A stretch of DNA of 55,433 nt, from positions 1 to 55,433 of the IMG/VR virus record IMGVR_UViG_3300044707_000152. One strand, 5' to 3'. The notes below the pieces were generated by a model. It was not told the origin of the DNA. It worked only from the letters and a program-made list of their open reading frames with translations, and searched no databases. Positions 27,852 through 35,294 of the stretch are shown here, one piece after another (the first letter of the stretch is position 1; each line of letters starts with the position of its first letter). The DNA comes from a virus. Position numbers and translations under genes: made by a program.

Positions 27852-28659
27852 CCAATTAGACGGCATTGAGCCAAACGACATCATCAAAAAAGTAACGGGA
27901 AAAATCACCAAACTATACAAAGCAAGAAATGTAAATACAAAGTATGGCGAAAAGAACTTCCAAGATGGAGAAATTGAAATCGACGGAAACGCTTACAAAA
28001 TAACTTTTTGTAATAATGAGCAAAAAGATTCAGTAAAAAATAGAACTGTAACCTTGTCTTCAACTCGCGGTAAACAAGGGTTGAATGGAGTTACATTTGC
28101 CGAAGAAAAATACGAGAACAAAGAAGGTAAACAAGTTTGCAATCAAGTCATCAAGGTTTCAGCCTCAGCTAAGGTGGAATACGATGGCGTAAGCGAAGAA
28201 CCTGCCCGTGTTACATCAACACCCAAAGTTATCGTAACCGATAATCCAGAGAAGGCACTTGATGAGATCGTTGAGATGCACCAATACATCGACTCCTTGG
28301 TTCGCATGGCATACCTTGGAAAGATTACAGACGAAGAGACTCTTCGGGCATATGTCTCGTCGGTCTTCATCGAAGCTAACAGGAAGGGCATTTACTATTC
28401 GACCAAAGTAGAAGCACCTAAGAAGGAAGAACCCAAGGCCGAAGAACTTGATCCTGCTGACTGGGCATCGGTCATCGTCCCAAGCGGATCACAGAAGGGT
28501 AAGAAGCTGGCAGAGATCGGCAAGCCTGCCCTCACTAAACTCTACGAATACTACTTGGAGAAAGGATTCACAACCCCCTTCGCTAAGTGCGTAGAGAAAG
28601 CAGCAGAAGACCTAAACCTCGACGCTCCAGCAGAAGATAGCGACGACATTCCATATTGA
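27844..28659 (+). CDS. SSB-like single-strand DNA-binding protein
   Basis: A 271-residue protein. The N-terminal 110 residues read as an OB-like beta barrel (VTGKITKLYKARNVNTKYG, YKITFCNNEQ). The middle is helical. Residues about 210-250 (VIVPSGSQKGKKLAEIG) resemble the small DUF3820-type module. The acidic end EDSDDIPY matches the SSB tail that recruits replication partners. A palindrome copy at 28231-28242 is encoded as VIVTDNP. Confidence 0.6.
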   Translation: MSNQLDGIEPNDIIKKVTGKITKLYKARNVNTKYGEKNFQDGEIEIDGNAYKITFCNNEQKDSVKNRTVTLSSTRGKQGLNGVTFAEEKYENKEGKQVCNQVIKVSASAKVEYDGVSEEPARVTSTPKVIVTDNPEKALDEIVEMHQYIDSLVRMAYLGKITDEETLRAYVSSVFIEANRKGIYYSTKVEAPKKEEPKAEELDPADWASVIVPSGSQKGKKLAEIGKPALTKLYEYYLEKGFTTPFAKCVEKAAEDLNLDAPAEDSDDIPY

Positions 28660-28701
28660 TTCTGTTCTCCCCAGAACACCTAACCTAAACCTAAACACAA
28701 C

Positions 28702-29685
28702 ATGAAAAAGAAAGAATTAGAATTGTTCAGCCCAACTCAAGAGGGCGTTATTGTCCCTCTGTCAACCTACCTCCGTCACATGGGGGAGTTCGTTAAAACC
28801 GAATGGCCGGGGATCAACATCACCGAAGCTCACATCAAGAAGGCATGGAGCAAACTCCAGAAGAACGAATACCTTGGCGACGATGCTCCAGATGAAATGT
28901 TGGAGATGTATGAGAAGATGTCCGCTGACTTAGACATGGCCGAGGAGATGGAAGAGGAACGCCTCGCCTTGCCAGCAGTAGAAGCAGAAGAAGTTGAGGT
29001 TGAAGTAACCGAAGATGAGCCAGTAAACGCATCCCTCGCCCTTGTGGAGAGTGTGAAGGATGGTTTGGAACTATCCTCATTCACTCAGAAGTTCGACATC
29101 GGATCGGGGATGACTCAGTGCGTTCCTAAAGGTAAGGTAGAGATGAAAGATTGGGTGGCAGCGTTTGCTTTCGGTCTTACTTTGGAATCGGGCGCACAAT
29201 GGATCATTGGTGATTCAGTAGTGGCTCTGGAGAATGCAGGGCATGAAGATGTAGTCAATCAGCTTTGCTCTAACTTCAAGAAGTCCTATCCAACTGTCTC
29301 TGGCTACGCTAGGGCTTGCCGCGCCTTCCCTGTTGGTCAGCGTGATCCTATGCTTCCGTTCACAGTCTACCGTGAGATTGGCAACGCTAACTTCGGAGAT
29401 GAGAAGACCAACAAGAAGAAGCAGGATGAGCTTCTTGAGGCCGCAAAGACCGAAAAGCTATCCTCTACTGAGGTTAGGAACCGAGTCCGACATGAGCAGG
29501 GTAAAGACGATAGGCCAACCCACCACCGCTACCTTGTCCTCAATGTCACCAACTTCGGCAACTCGGAGGTTGTCCGAGCCATGCCAGAAGAAGTTCAAGA
29601 ACACCAACTGCTGATCGACCTTGGCGACAAGTCATGGTTCGACCCCGCCGAAGGTGACTGGATCAAATTCTTAAAGGAGCAATAA
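28702..29685 (+). CDS. Conserved-looking phage protein, unknown
   Basis: A 327-residue protein with an acidic Glu/Val-rich linker (about 85-110) and a helical C-terminal region (SGAQWIIGDSVVALENAG, SYPTVSGYARACRAFP, LSSTEVRNRVRHEQ). That region recalls ParB-like or N15-Cor-type DNA-associated phage proteins, but no family can be named. Its context among SSB and nuclease genes suggests DNA metabolism. Confidence 0.55.
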   Translation: MKKKELELFSPTQEGVIVPLSTYLRHMGEFVKTEWPGINITEAHIKKAWSKLQKNEYLGDDAPDEMLEMYEKMSADLDMAEEMEEERLALPAVEAEEVEVEVTEDEPVNASLALVESVKDGLELSSFTQKFDIGSGMTQCVPKGKVEMKDWVAAFAFGLTLESGAQWIIGDSVVALENAGHEDVVNQLCSNFKKSYPTVSGYARACRAFPVGQRDPMLPFTVYREIGNANFGDEKTNKKKQDELLEAAKTEKLSSTEVRNRVRHEQGKDDRPTHHRYLVLNVTNFGNSEVVRAMPEEVQEHQLLIDLGDKSWFDPAEGDWIKFLKEQ

Positions 29686-29686
29686 C

Positions 29687-29830
29687 ATGAGCAAGAAAGA
29701 TTACGAAGATGATCCAGAGCAATACTGGAAAGACAAAGAAGATCGTGAGTTAAGCGATTCAAAAGAAAAACTAAACCGCTGGGAACGGGAGAACCCGAAC
29801 TGGCCCTACGGATTCAAACCAAAAGACTAA
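29687..29830 (+). CDS. Small charged protein, unknown
   Basis: A 47-residue protein (MSKKDYEDDPEQYWKDK...) starting one base after the previous stop with a proper SD (AAAGGAG eight bases upstream), one of the few clear SD sites here. The segment LNRWERENPNWPYGF suggests a short folded or peptide-like unit. Four bases separate it from the next ATG. Confidence 0.6.
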   Translation: MSKKDYEDDPEQYWKDKEDRELSDSKEKLNRWERENPNWPYGFKPKD

Positions 29831-29833
29831 TTT

Positions 29834-30112
29834 ATGTCAGAACCAACACAACAAAACGAAACCTCGAAAGCCGTGCTTGAAGCATTCACCTTCATTAAGA
29901 GCGGAGACGAGACACTAAACGAACGAGTCCACGCAATGGCTAGTCTGTTGCATACAGCAGCGATGATGGTCATCAAATCAGAATCCCGCAAGGGTGAGGG
30001 GTTTGAATGTATCAAGTATCTGGAACTGGCATTCATGTATTATCAGAACGCCCAGTTCCGCAAGCGATTCGATACTGAAGAGAAGGAAGAGACTTCTCGG
30101 ATCATCAGTTAA
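29834..30112 (+). CDS. Small helical protein, possible anti-defence factor
   Basis: A 92-residue all-helical protein. The segment GEGFECIKYLELAFMYYQNA recalls the helix of Acb2-type cyclic-nucleotide sponges (pattern of a small hydrophilic start, LEEAFMW-like core), and length fits. This similarity is from memory of the pattern and is weak. It is encoded two bases before the dpdA-like gene. Confidence 0.4.
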   Translation: MSEPTQQNETSKAVLEAFTFIKSGDETLNERVHAMASLLHTAAMMVIKSESRKGEGFECIKYLELAFMYYQNAQFRKRFDTEEKEETSRIIS

Positions 30113-30114
30113 CA

Positions 30115-30705
30115 ATGATAGTAATGCTCGATACATCGGGCAGTCTTGAAACGGCTGCAAGTGAGCTTGATTGTGAAGTCGAACAACTTTTAACACCTCT
30201 CACTTGCCGCCGAATTCAAGCCCCCGGCAAACACTTTGCGGTAGATAACGGAGCATTTTCACAATTGGAAATCAAAGGATTCTTGTCTTTACTTAAAAGA
30301 CTTGAACCAGAAAAGCACCTTTGTAGGTGGGTAGCAGTTCCAGATATTGTTGGATCAGCGAGAAGAACGCTTGAAGTATGGAGTAGATGGAAGGATCGAA
30401 TCAACTACCCATTGGCATTTGTATGTCAAGATGGGCAAGAAAACTTTGATCTACCTTGGGATGAATGCTCTGCAATATTCATCGGAGGAACAACTGAATG
30501 GAAAATGTCCAATCATGTTGTTCACCTTATCAAAACAGCAAAGGCTTTAGAGAAATGGATTCATGTTGGCAGGGTCAACACGCCCGGACGATTTGAATAC
30601 TTTGAAGAACTTGGAGTCGATAGCCTTGATGGAACTGGACTAGGTAGATACACCCACATGAGGAAAGCAATATACGAAGAAAGAAACCAACCTAAACTAT
30701 TATGA
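30115..30705 (+). CDS. dpdA: DpdA-like DNA 7-deazaguanine transglycosylase
   Basis: A 196-residue protein with the motif set of phage DpdA proteins, relatives of tRNA-guanine transglycosylase: AVDNGAF (D44), VAVPDIVG (D77), FVCQDG (105-107), IFIGGTTEWK (about 121-130), HVGRVNT (150-156) and DSLDGTG (169-175). DpdA exchanges guanine in DNA for a 7-deazaguanine such as preQ0, which protects phage DNA from restriction. It is shorter than bacterial DpdA. The next two genes overlap it and each other by four bases, and the third is queD. Confidence 0.75.
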   Translation: MIVMLDTSGSLETAASELDCEVEQLLTPLTCRRIQAPGKHFAVDNGAFSQLEIKGFLSLLKRLEPEKHLCRWVAVPDIVGSARRTLEVWSRWKDRINYPLAFVCQDGQENFDLPWDECSAIFIGGTTEWKMSNHVVHLIKTAKALEKWIHVGRVNTPGRFEYFEELGVDSLDGTGLGRYTHMRKAIYEERNQPKLL

Positions 30706-30944
30706 ATATCTACGAGACAACACATAGAGCCGCTTGCCCGAACGGAAAATTGATAGACACATACGATATAAAGATAACGAGTCACAACACGATAATCGTG
30801 GAGGACTTAATTGAACTCTTGAAAGATGCGCCAAAACAAATCTATCAAGAAGACTTGGCTGATCACCTCCGCGCCAAACTTGGAGCGAAGGTAGAAGTAA
30901 TCGGATTGCACTACGGAATCAAAATAACCTGCATCAGAGAATGA
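30702..30944 (+). CDS. Unknown protein between dpdA and queD (putative 7-deazaguanine pathway partner)
   Basis: An 80-residue protein overlapping dpdA and queD by four bases at each end. It contains an ETTHRAACP motif (E5, H8, C12), an alpha helix (QEDLADHLRAKLG) and a terminal strand with a second Cys (C77). The size and beta-alpha-beta pattern could be half of a tunnelling-fold (T-fold) unit or a small adaptor, but I do not recognise the family. Gene order makes a role in precursor synthesis or DpdA function likely. Confidence 0.6.
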   Translation: MNIYETTHRAACPNGKLIDTYDIKITSHNTIIVEDLIELLKDAPKQIYQEDLADHLRAKLGAKVEVIGLHYGIKITCIRE

Positions 30945-31288
30945 AAACTACAGCATTCAAAGACTTCACATTTAGCGCGGCCCATTACCTTAAAATACCA
31001 GATCACCCATGTTCAGTCATGCACGGGCATAACTACAGAGTAAGAATAGAATGTTCTGGTCAAGTAAACACCTTGGGAATGGTAGTGGATTTTGATGAGA
31101 TAAAACGAAGGGTTGATCCAATCATTAAAAAATTGGATCACAAAGTTATCAACGATGTAATATTTGGAGGAGCAACATCAGAGTATATCGCGGCATGGAT
31201 ATTCAAACAGGCTAATGACCAACTTGGAAATGTGGTGCGAGTCACACTATTTGAAACTGATACTTGTGGAGCGATAGTAGAGAAGTAA
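30941..31288 (+). CDS. queD: 6-carboxy-tetrahydropterin synthase (QueD family)
   Basis: A 115-residue protein with the QueD/PTPS signature: FSAAHYL (H15), catalytic C24, MHGHNYRV (H28, H30) completing the zinc site, VVDFDEIK, LDHKVIND (D66-H67), TSEYIA and a glutamate at 105. QueD turns dihydroneopterin triphosphate into 6-carboxytetrahydropterin, the first committed step of preQ0 synthesis. Steps by QueE and QueC would need host enzymes, as neither was recognised here. It ends the cassette begun by dpdA. Confidence 0.85.
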   Translation: MKTTAFKDFTFSAAHYLKIPDHPCSVMHGHNYRVRIECSGQVNTLGMVVDFDEIKRRVDPIIKKLDHKVINDVIFGGATSEYIAAWIFKQANDQLGNVVRVTLFETDTCGAIVEK

Positions 31289-31311
31289 GTATCGTAACCG
31301 ATAAAAATGAT

Positions 31312-31339
31312 TTGACATTGGTCTTCTGTCCGCTAGGTT
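31312..31339 (+). promoter_or_regulatory. Promoter preceded by palindrome copy
   Basis: TTGACA (31312-31317), 16 bases, TAGGTT (31334-31339). A palindrome copy ATCGTAACCGAT (31291-31302) ends nine bases before the -35 box. The -10 lies in an inverted repeat GTCCGCTAG...CTAGCCGGAC (31328-31369). Confidence 0.6.
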
Positions 31340-31340
31340 G

Positions 31341-31442
31341 CTCGTATCCAATACGAGTTCTAGCCGGACTTTGGAGATCAATTTTCAGTCAATAAAATGG
31401 GTCTGTTGTATTCCGGCTAGATGCAACAGGCCCAATTTTTTT
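31341..31442 (+). ncRNA. Candidate small RNA / attenuator
   Basis: Downstream of the promoter at 31312, hairpin CTCGTAT...ATACGAG (31341-31357) precedes a strong intrinsic terminator: GGGTCTGTTGTAT (31399-31411) pairs with ATGCAACAGGCCC (31421-31433), then seven T. The 9-base loop TCCGGCTAG (31412-31420) is exactly complementary to CTAGCCGGA (31360-31368), so the terminator loop can pair upstream (pseudoknot or switch). No reading frame exists here. Confidence 0.55.
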
Positions 31443-31800
31443 GCCACCATTGGATCGTGTAGCCAGCGGGGATGCGTGAAGGACGCACCGAGAGTAGTCT
31501 GCTAAATACTGGTGAAGGAGTGGAGTTGGAATGGCTGCTAAGACTGTTATCCTGCCAACTTAATGTGCCAGCAATGGCGACTTGCAATTAGTCAACGATA
31601 TTAGACTAGTCTAGGTAAAGGAGAACCGCTGGACGTGGATTGCGAAGCGAAGGTGATACACCCATACAGAAACGTGTATGATTCATTCGGCAAGTTTTCC
31701 CAAATTTTTGGGAGACTTGTCGCTCTGGTTCTGCCCCGCCAGAAACGCAGGAGATTCATTCTCCGAGTAGAATATATTCTGAATAGTTTCAGATTGGTTT
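31443..31800 (+). ncRNA. Gene-less region, candidate large structured RNA
   Basis: No reading frame of useful length on either strand. Many local helices are visible: GCGT/ACGC (near 31472), palindrome TAGACTAGTCTA (near 31603), CATACA/TGTATG (near 31664), CAAGTTTTCCCAAA with TTTGGGAGACTTG (31692-31721), TTCTG/CAGAA, GGAG/CTCC, AGAATATATTCT. Length and density recall the giant phage RNAs GOLLD and ROOL, but no sequence match is claimed. Strand is assumed plus. Confidence 0.4.
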
Positions 31801-31809
31801 AGATAACAA

Positions 31810-31845
31810 AAAAACCAGAAAGGAATTTCTTCCAATCTGGTTTTT
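31810..31845. terminator. Bidirectional terminator
   Basis: AAAAACCAGA (31810-31819) pairs with TCTGGTTTTT (31836-31845), with inner pairs GGAA/TTCC. A-runs and T-runs on the two sides serve both the plus-strand RNA region and the minus-strand helicase gene that ends at 31866. Confidence 0.8.
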
Positions 31846-31865
31846 AAGTTTAAGTGAAACTGGTT

Positions 31866-33494
31866 TTAAATCAGATTCTCTTCTTCATCTTTTGGAGCTA
31901 GTGAGATAGTCCCATCTATCTCGCCATCTGCCAGCAAATCCATGTTCTTCAACTTGCCGTCTAGTTTTTCACAGATGGATTCCTCAATCCCTACACCAGC
32001 GGCGTAGATGATATACTGAATCGACTTCGACTTGCCGCCTGCCCGATGCACTCGACCCAATACTTGCTTCAGGTCGAAAACGCTAGGGCTAGGCATTATT
32101 AGCGCGACTCTCGGATGGTTGCCGTTGAGGTCTTGAAGGTTTAATCCTTCCCTGCAAGCTTGTATGATACCCACGATAACCCGTGAGTCATCGCGCTGGA
32201 AGCTGTCGATGTTACCTCTACGCTCTAGTTCATCCTGACCGCCGTGGATAGAGCAACTAGTTTTAAGCTCATCCAGAATAAACTTGCGAGTTTCGCTGTA
32301 GTTGACCGCTACGAATACCGAGTTGCCTTCTTCGATCATATCTCTGACCATAGCGCAAACCGCCGGGGCTTTGTGGAGTTCAATTCTTTGACGAGCGCGG
32401 GTCTGCTCTGCCAAAACATTAGCGGAGAAGTTTTCTAAGCCCCGCAACTCTTCGATACGATTACAAAGATCGTCATACTCACCAGCAATCTTTCGAGCGT
32501 TATCCATATCGAATGCTCTTGCCTTAATCATAGTCTCAGGGAACGCATCACCCAAGTCTGAGTGACGGAGCCGATTGCCTTTCTCTGGATAGATACGAGA
32601 ATGCAACTTCTTCAAGACCGAATGCCCTCCTGTGAACTGCATTCCGAAGCGGGTTTTCCTGCATCCGTTCTGTGATAGGAAACGGAAGTAATCCTTGCCG
32701 CCTTGATGAAGACCTAAAAACTGACCGATTGCCCATAGCTTGGTAGGATCATCCGCAATAGTAGCAGACAGAGCAATGGCAGGAATGTTCTGGACTACTG
32801 AATCCCGAACGAGATAGGCATTCTGTGTAGCTTCACCCTTGCCGCGATGAACCTCATCGAATACGAGTAGAACATCTTCGGGCAACATGAAACGGAATGT
32901 TTTCTTATGCTCATCCGTCCATCGGCCTAACTGACTCTTACCAGTTTTCGCCCATTCCCACCCACAAATCTCAAATACCTCAACGCCCATCATCTTCGCG
33001 GCACGATGCCAGTCCGTTGTAATAGGTTTGGGGCAGACTACCGCGATGCGTTTACCAAGCTCTCTAGCGATACCCAAGGCGCAGAATGTTTTTCCTACGC
33101 CCGTGGAGTGTCCGAGAAGGACGCGATTGTATTTGTTCATCGAAGCAACGCCCATCTGAACTGAGGTTTGCTGATACTCAAAGAGTCCTTCGGGATGAAG
33201 TAGAGGGATCAGATTAAGTTCTGGTTCCACTTCTGTCTGAGTATCGGTTACGATAATTGACTTAAATTTAAGCTGATCATCTGACCAGTGCGTCAACTGC
33301 CACTCTTCGCGGAATTTACCTAACTGAATGCCAGCGTCACCCATTTGCTTCTTGAATAGCTCTTTATCTTCACCATATACTTTCCAGAATTGTGGAGTAA
33401 TGGGAGCTTTCTTGAGGAGTCGAACGCCTCGCTTTGTATTGAGTTGAATGGGATGCGACCACTCAACCGTTGCCATAAGGTCGTGGATGTTCAT
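31866..33494 (-). CDS. DEAD/SNF2-type helicase
   Basis: A 542-residue superfamily-2 helicase. A Q-like motif YQQTSV (about 107-112) precedes motif I HSTGVGKT (129-136); motif II is DEVH (213-216), motif III SAT (243-245), and motif VI lies in VLGRVHRAGGKS near 490. Phages use such enzymes in recombination or to remodel DNA. It ends at a bidirectional terminator and is the last of three overlapping minus-strand genes. A palindrome copy at 33243-33254 is encoded as IIVTDTQ. Confidence 0.8.
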   Translation of the reverse strand: MNIHDLMATVEWSHPIQLNTKRGVRLLKKAPITPQFWKVYGEDKELFKKQMGDAGIQLGKFREEWQLTHWSDDQLKFKSIIVTDTQTEVEPELNLIPLLHPEGLFEYQQTSVQMGVASMNKYNRVLLGHSTGVGKTFCALGIARELGKRIAVVCPKPITTDWHRAAKMMGVEVFEICGWEWAKTGKSQLGRWTDEHKKTFRFMLPEDVLLVFDEVHRGKGEATQNAYLVRDSVVQNIPAIALSATIADDPTKLWAIGQFLGLHQGGKDYFRFLSQNGCRKTRFGMQFTGGHSVLKKLHSRIYPEKGNRLRHSDLGDAFPETMIKARAFDMDNARKIAGEYDDLCNRIEELRGLENFSANVLAEQTRARQRIELHKAPAVCAMVRDMIEEGNSVFVAVNYSETRKFILDELKTSCSIHGGQDELERRGNIDSFQRDDSRVIVGIIQACREGLNLQDLNGNHPRVALIMPSPSVFDLKQVLGRVHRAGGKSKSIQYIIYAAGVGIEESICEKLDGKLKNMDLLADGEIDGTISLAPKDEEENLI

Positions 33495-33679
33495 CGTGTC
33501 TTCCTCGCGTTATCTAAGGCACGGCGGCACTGCATCATAAGAAGCGTGTCACCTTCTCCATAAGCATCAATAACGGCTTCCAGTGCGTCCATCATTTCCC
33601 GCTTCACCGACTCGCCAGAAAGCGGGGAGTCTTTGTAACGGAACAAGGGCTTCTGTTTGTGCATGGTGAATGTTCTCAT
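33491..33679 (-). CDS. Small protein upstream of helicase, unknown
   Basis: A 62-residue helical protein (MRTFTMHKQKPLFRYKD...). Its stop overlaps the helicase start and its own start overlaps the previous gene's stop, both as four-base overlaps, which supports an operon. Confidence 0.55.
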   Translation of the reverse strand: MRTFTMHKQKPLFRYKDSPLSGESVKREMMDALEAVIDAYGEGDTLLMMQCRRALDNARKTR

Positions 33680-33828
33680 TTCTTATATGGGATGGACTTG
33701 ACGTTTTTGTTAGGGTAGACAGTAGACCGGAATTTAGGCATTTCGGTTTGCTTCTCTGCTTTCTGCCATAGGCGGATATAGGCTTCTGGTGGAAGGCAAG
33801 TTGACTCTGTTTTTTCTGTATAACTCAT
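33676..33828 (-). CDS. Small basic protein, unknown
   Basis: A 50-residue protein (MSYTEKTESTCLPPEAYIRL...IPYKK), first of the helicase operon, in an ATGA overlap with the next gene. LPPEAYIRLWQKAEKQ suggests a short helix. No family recognised. Confidence 0.5.
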   Translation of the reverse strand: MSYTEKTESTCLPPEAYIRLWQKAEKQTEMPKFRSTVYPNKNVKSIPYKK

Positions 33829-33883
33829 GTTATGTTATTGGTTTAGGTTTGGTTTATTGTGTTGTGTTGTGGAGGGAAAACTA

Positions 33884-33912
33884 TTGACAAGCGGAAAGGC
33901 GTAGAATAGAAA
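33884..33912 (+). promoter_or_regulatory. Promoter of the terminase-small-like gene
   Basis: TTGACA (33884-33889), 17 bases, TAGAAA (33907-33912), five bases before the ATG at 33918, so the transcript would be nearly leaderless. Confidence 0.5.
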
Positions 33913-33917
33913 AGGGT

Positions 33918-34496
33918 ATGAAGCAAGAATATAATATCGAATCACTCGGAACTCGTGGAGTGAAGCGAGGCAATAGGAAATGGGATACAGCTAAAATTGA
34001 GGCGTTATACATGGCAGGCGCGGAGTTGGGTGACATTCTCAAGACTCCAGAGTTTGAGAAGATGAGTAAAAACTATCTCAAAAATTTGATGGTTCAAGGG
34101 AAGTGGATCGCAAAACGAATCAAATTGCGTGAAGAGGTAGCGAACACGCTTGCGCCAAAGATGGAAGATGTGATGCGTAGGGAGACAGAGAATCACTACA
34201 ACTTCATGCTGCAGCAAATTTCTGAGGAACGGAAACAAATTGAGATACGGAACAAATCGGGGAACATTAAAGACCAGTCGGCACGTCTGGACGTTCTCGC
34301 GCAATACGAGAAAATGGCTACGAGAGCCTTGGGGTTGGATGAAAACAACCTTCACGATAGAAAGGGTTTAAATATCAATGCCATGATAAGCCTCCATGTG
34401 GAGGGGCCGAAGAAAGCGGAGGACATTACTATTGTTCCAATGGAATGTTCCAACCCTGTGGAGGGGGAGTTTGAACCAGTGGAAAGGCAACAATAG
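33918..34496 (+). CDS. Terminase small subunit-like DNA-binding protein
   Basis: A 192-residue protein. The N-terminal part (RKWDTAKIEALYMAGAELGDIL, MSKNYLKNLMVQGKWIAKR, residues about 20-75) reads as a helix-turn-helix of the kind found in small terminases. A charged coiled coil follows (about 78-140) and the acidic tail is unstructured. It is the only plus-strand gene in this interval and lies far from the large terminase (47.7 kb). Small terminase is the best guess; another DNA-binding regulator is possible. Confidence 0.45.
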   Translation: MKQEYNIESLGTRGVKRGNRKWDTAKIEALYMAGAELGDILKTPEFEKMSKNYLKNLMVQGKWIAKRIKLREEVANTLAPKMEDVMRRETENHYNFMLQQISEERKQIEIRNKSGNIKDQSARLDVLAQYEKMATRALGLDENNLHDRKGLNINAMISLHVEGPKKAEDITIVPMECSNPVEGEFEPVERQQ

Positions 34497-34574
34497 GTTA
34501 GCGGAAATCGTGTCATAAAAAAGTATTTACAAAAGGCAGAATAGGATTGGACTATTTCTGCCCTCTGTGGAGGG

Positions 34575-34829
34575 TTAATCTCCCTTTGATAAAATAACCC
34601 TTTGATCGTTACAATATCGCAAAGCCCCTTCGCGTGTGGACTGCGTAGCGATAATCCGGCAATCTGAATCAATCACCCAGAATTTAGCCTTCAAAATGAG
34701 AAGGGAATCCATACCTCCGACAACTTCTCGCTTTAGCATTTCAATGTTTTCTTTGTGTTTGAAATACAACTCATTAGCTAAGTTTCCGGCAATAGTATTT
34801 CCAGATTCAGAAAAAATAATCTCGTTCAT
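34575..34829 (-). CDS. Small protein, unknown
   Basis: An 84-residue protein from the ATG at 34829 (MNEIIFSESGNTIAGN...), which overlaps the upstream stop as ATGA and has an SD (AAGGGGGA); an upstream in-frame start at 34883 is less likely. FWVIDSDCRIIATQSTREGALRYC suggests a small alpha/beta fold. Confidence 0.6.
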   Translation of the reverse strand: MNEIIFSESGNTIAGNLANELYFKHKENIEMLKREVVGGMDSLLILKAKFWVIDSDCRIIATQSTREGALRYCNDQRVILSKGD

Positions 34830-35101
34830 GCTTCCCCCTTTGCTTTGCAAATTGCGTCGGATGCGTCGGAAATAAAAGCCCATATCGGCTCGTTTCCGTC
34901 TGGCGCGTAGTGTTCAGCGTCTTTAACGGCGCGTTTCATTAGCCCTTCCAATGCGGAGAGCAAATCGGGAGCGGCTGAGATGAGGCGAGCGTTGGCAATG
35001 TTTCCGCTGTGGAGAGCGCAAATCTCAGTTTTGCCATATTTGATTATGCCCCATGTTGGATCGTGTTTCCAAGGGCCGGGAGTGTGGAGTGTATTATTCA
35101 T
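34826..35101 (-). CDS. HTPGPW-type conserved phage protein
   Basis: A 91-residue protein with the pattern of a widespread phage family of unknown function: HTPGPWKHD at the N-terminus and NARLISAAPDLLSALEGLMKRAVKD in the middle. The family is common in early regions of phages infecting many hosts. Confidence 0.7.
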   Translation of the reverse strand: MNNTLHTPGPWKHDPTWGIIKYGKTEICALHSGNIANARLISAAPDLLSALEGLMKRAVKDAEHYAPDGNEPIWAFISDASDAICKAKGEA

Positions 35102-35253
35102 GTTTGTGTTGTGTTGTGTTGTGTTGTGGAGGGGAAATCAGTGTGGAGGGATTATCGGAAACGATCACGCCTCATAGAATGCGCGAAAGAAAATAGGAAT
35201 GGCATAGTAGCGGAGAGAGAATAAAAACGAGAATGCGGGGCGAATAGAGCAAA

Positions 35254-35279
35254 GCGGGAGAGGTTCGGACTCTTCCCGC
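35254..35279 (-). terminator. Hairpin after the 35.3-35.8 kb mini-gene operon
   Basis: GCGGGA-GAG pairs with CTC-TTCCCGC with a one-base bulge; on the minus strand CTTTGCTC follows. It lies just after the stop codon at 35295. Confidence 0.55.
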
Positions 35280-35294
35280 ATACTGTGGAGGGGA

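Larger units (their letters stand above)
33868..35292. repeat. Seven copies of TGTGGAGGG
   Basis: Exact copies at 33868, 34397, 34457, 34566, 35125, 35142 and 35284, all in plus orientation within 1.4 kb and not noticed elsewhere. Some lie between genes, two lie in the 3' part of the gene at 33918, and two abut minus-strand stop codons. Confidence 0.6.

Noticed and set aside
26583-30799. ACGATAATCGT at 26583 and 30788 as further palindrome-family copies
   Set aside because: They contain the half-sites in reversed, overlapping order and lack the four-base centre, so they do not belong to the family by its definition, though the first lies in a promoter spacer.
31443-31800. Group I intron
   Set aside because: An AGACTA-like word is present near 31600, but the expected P7/P3 core and the interrupted exon are missing; the region lies between genes.
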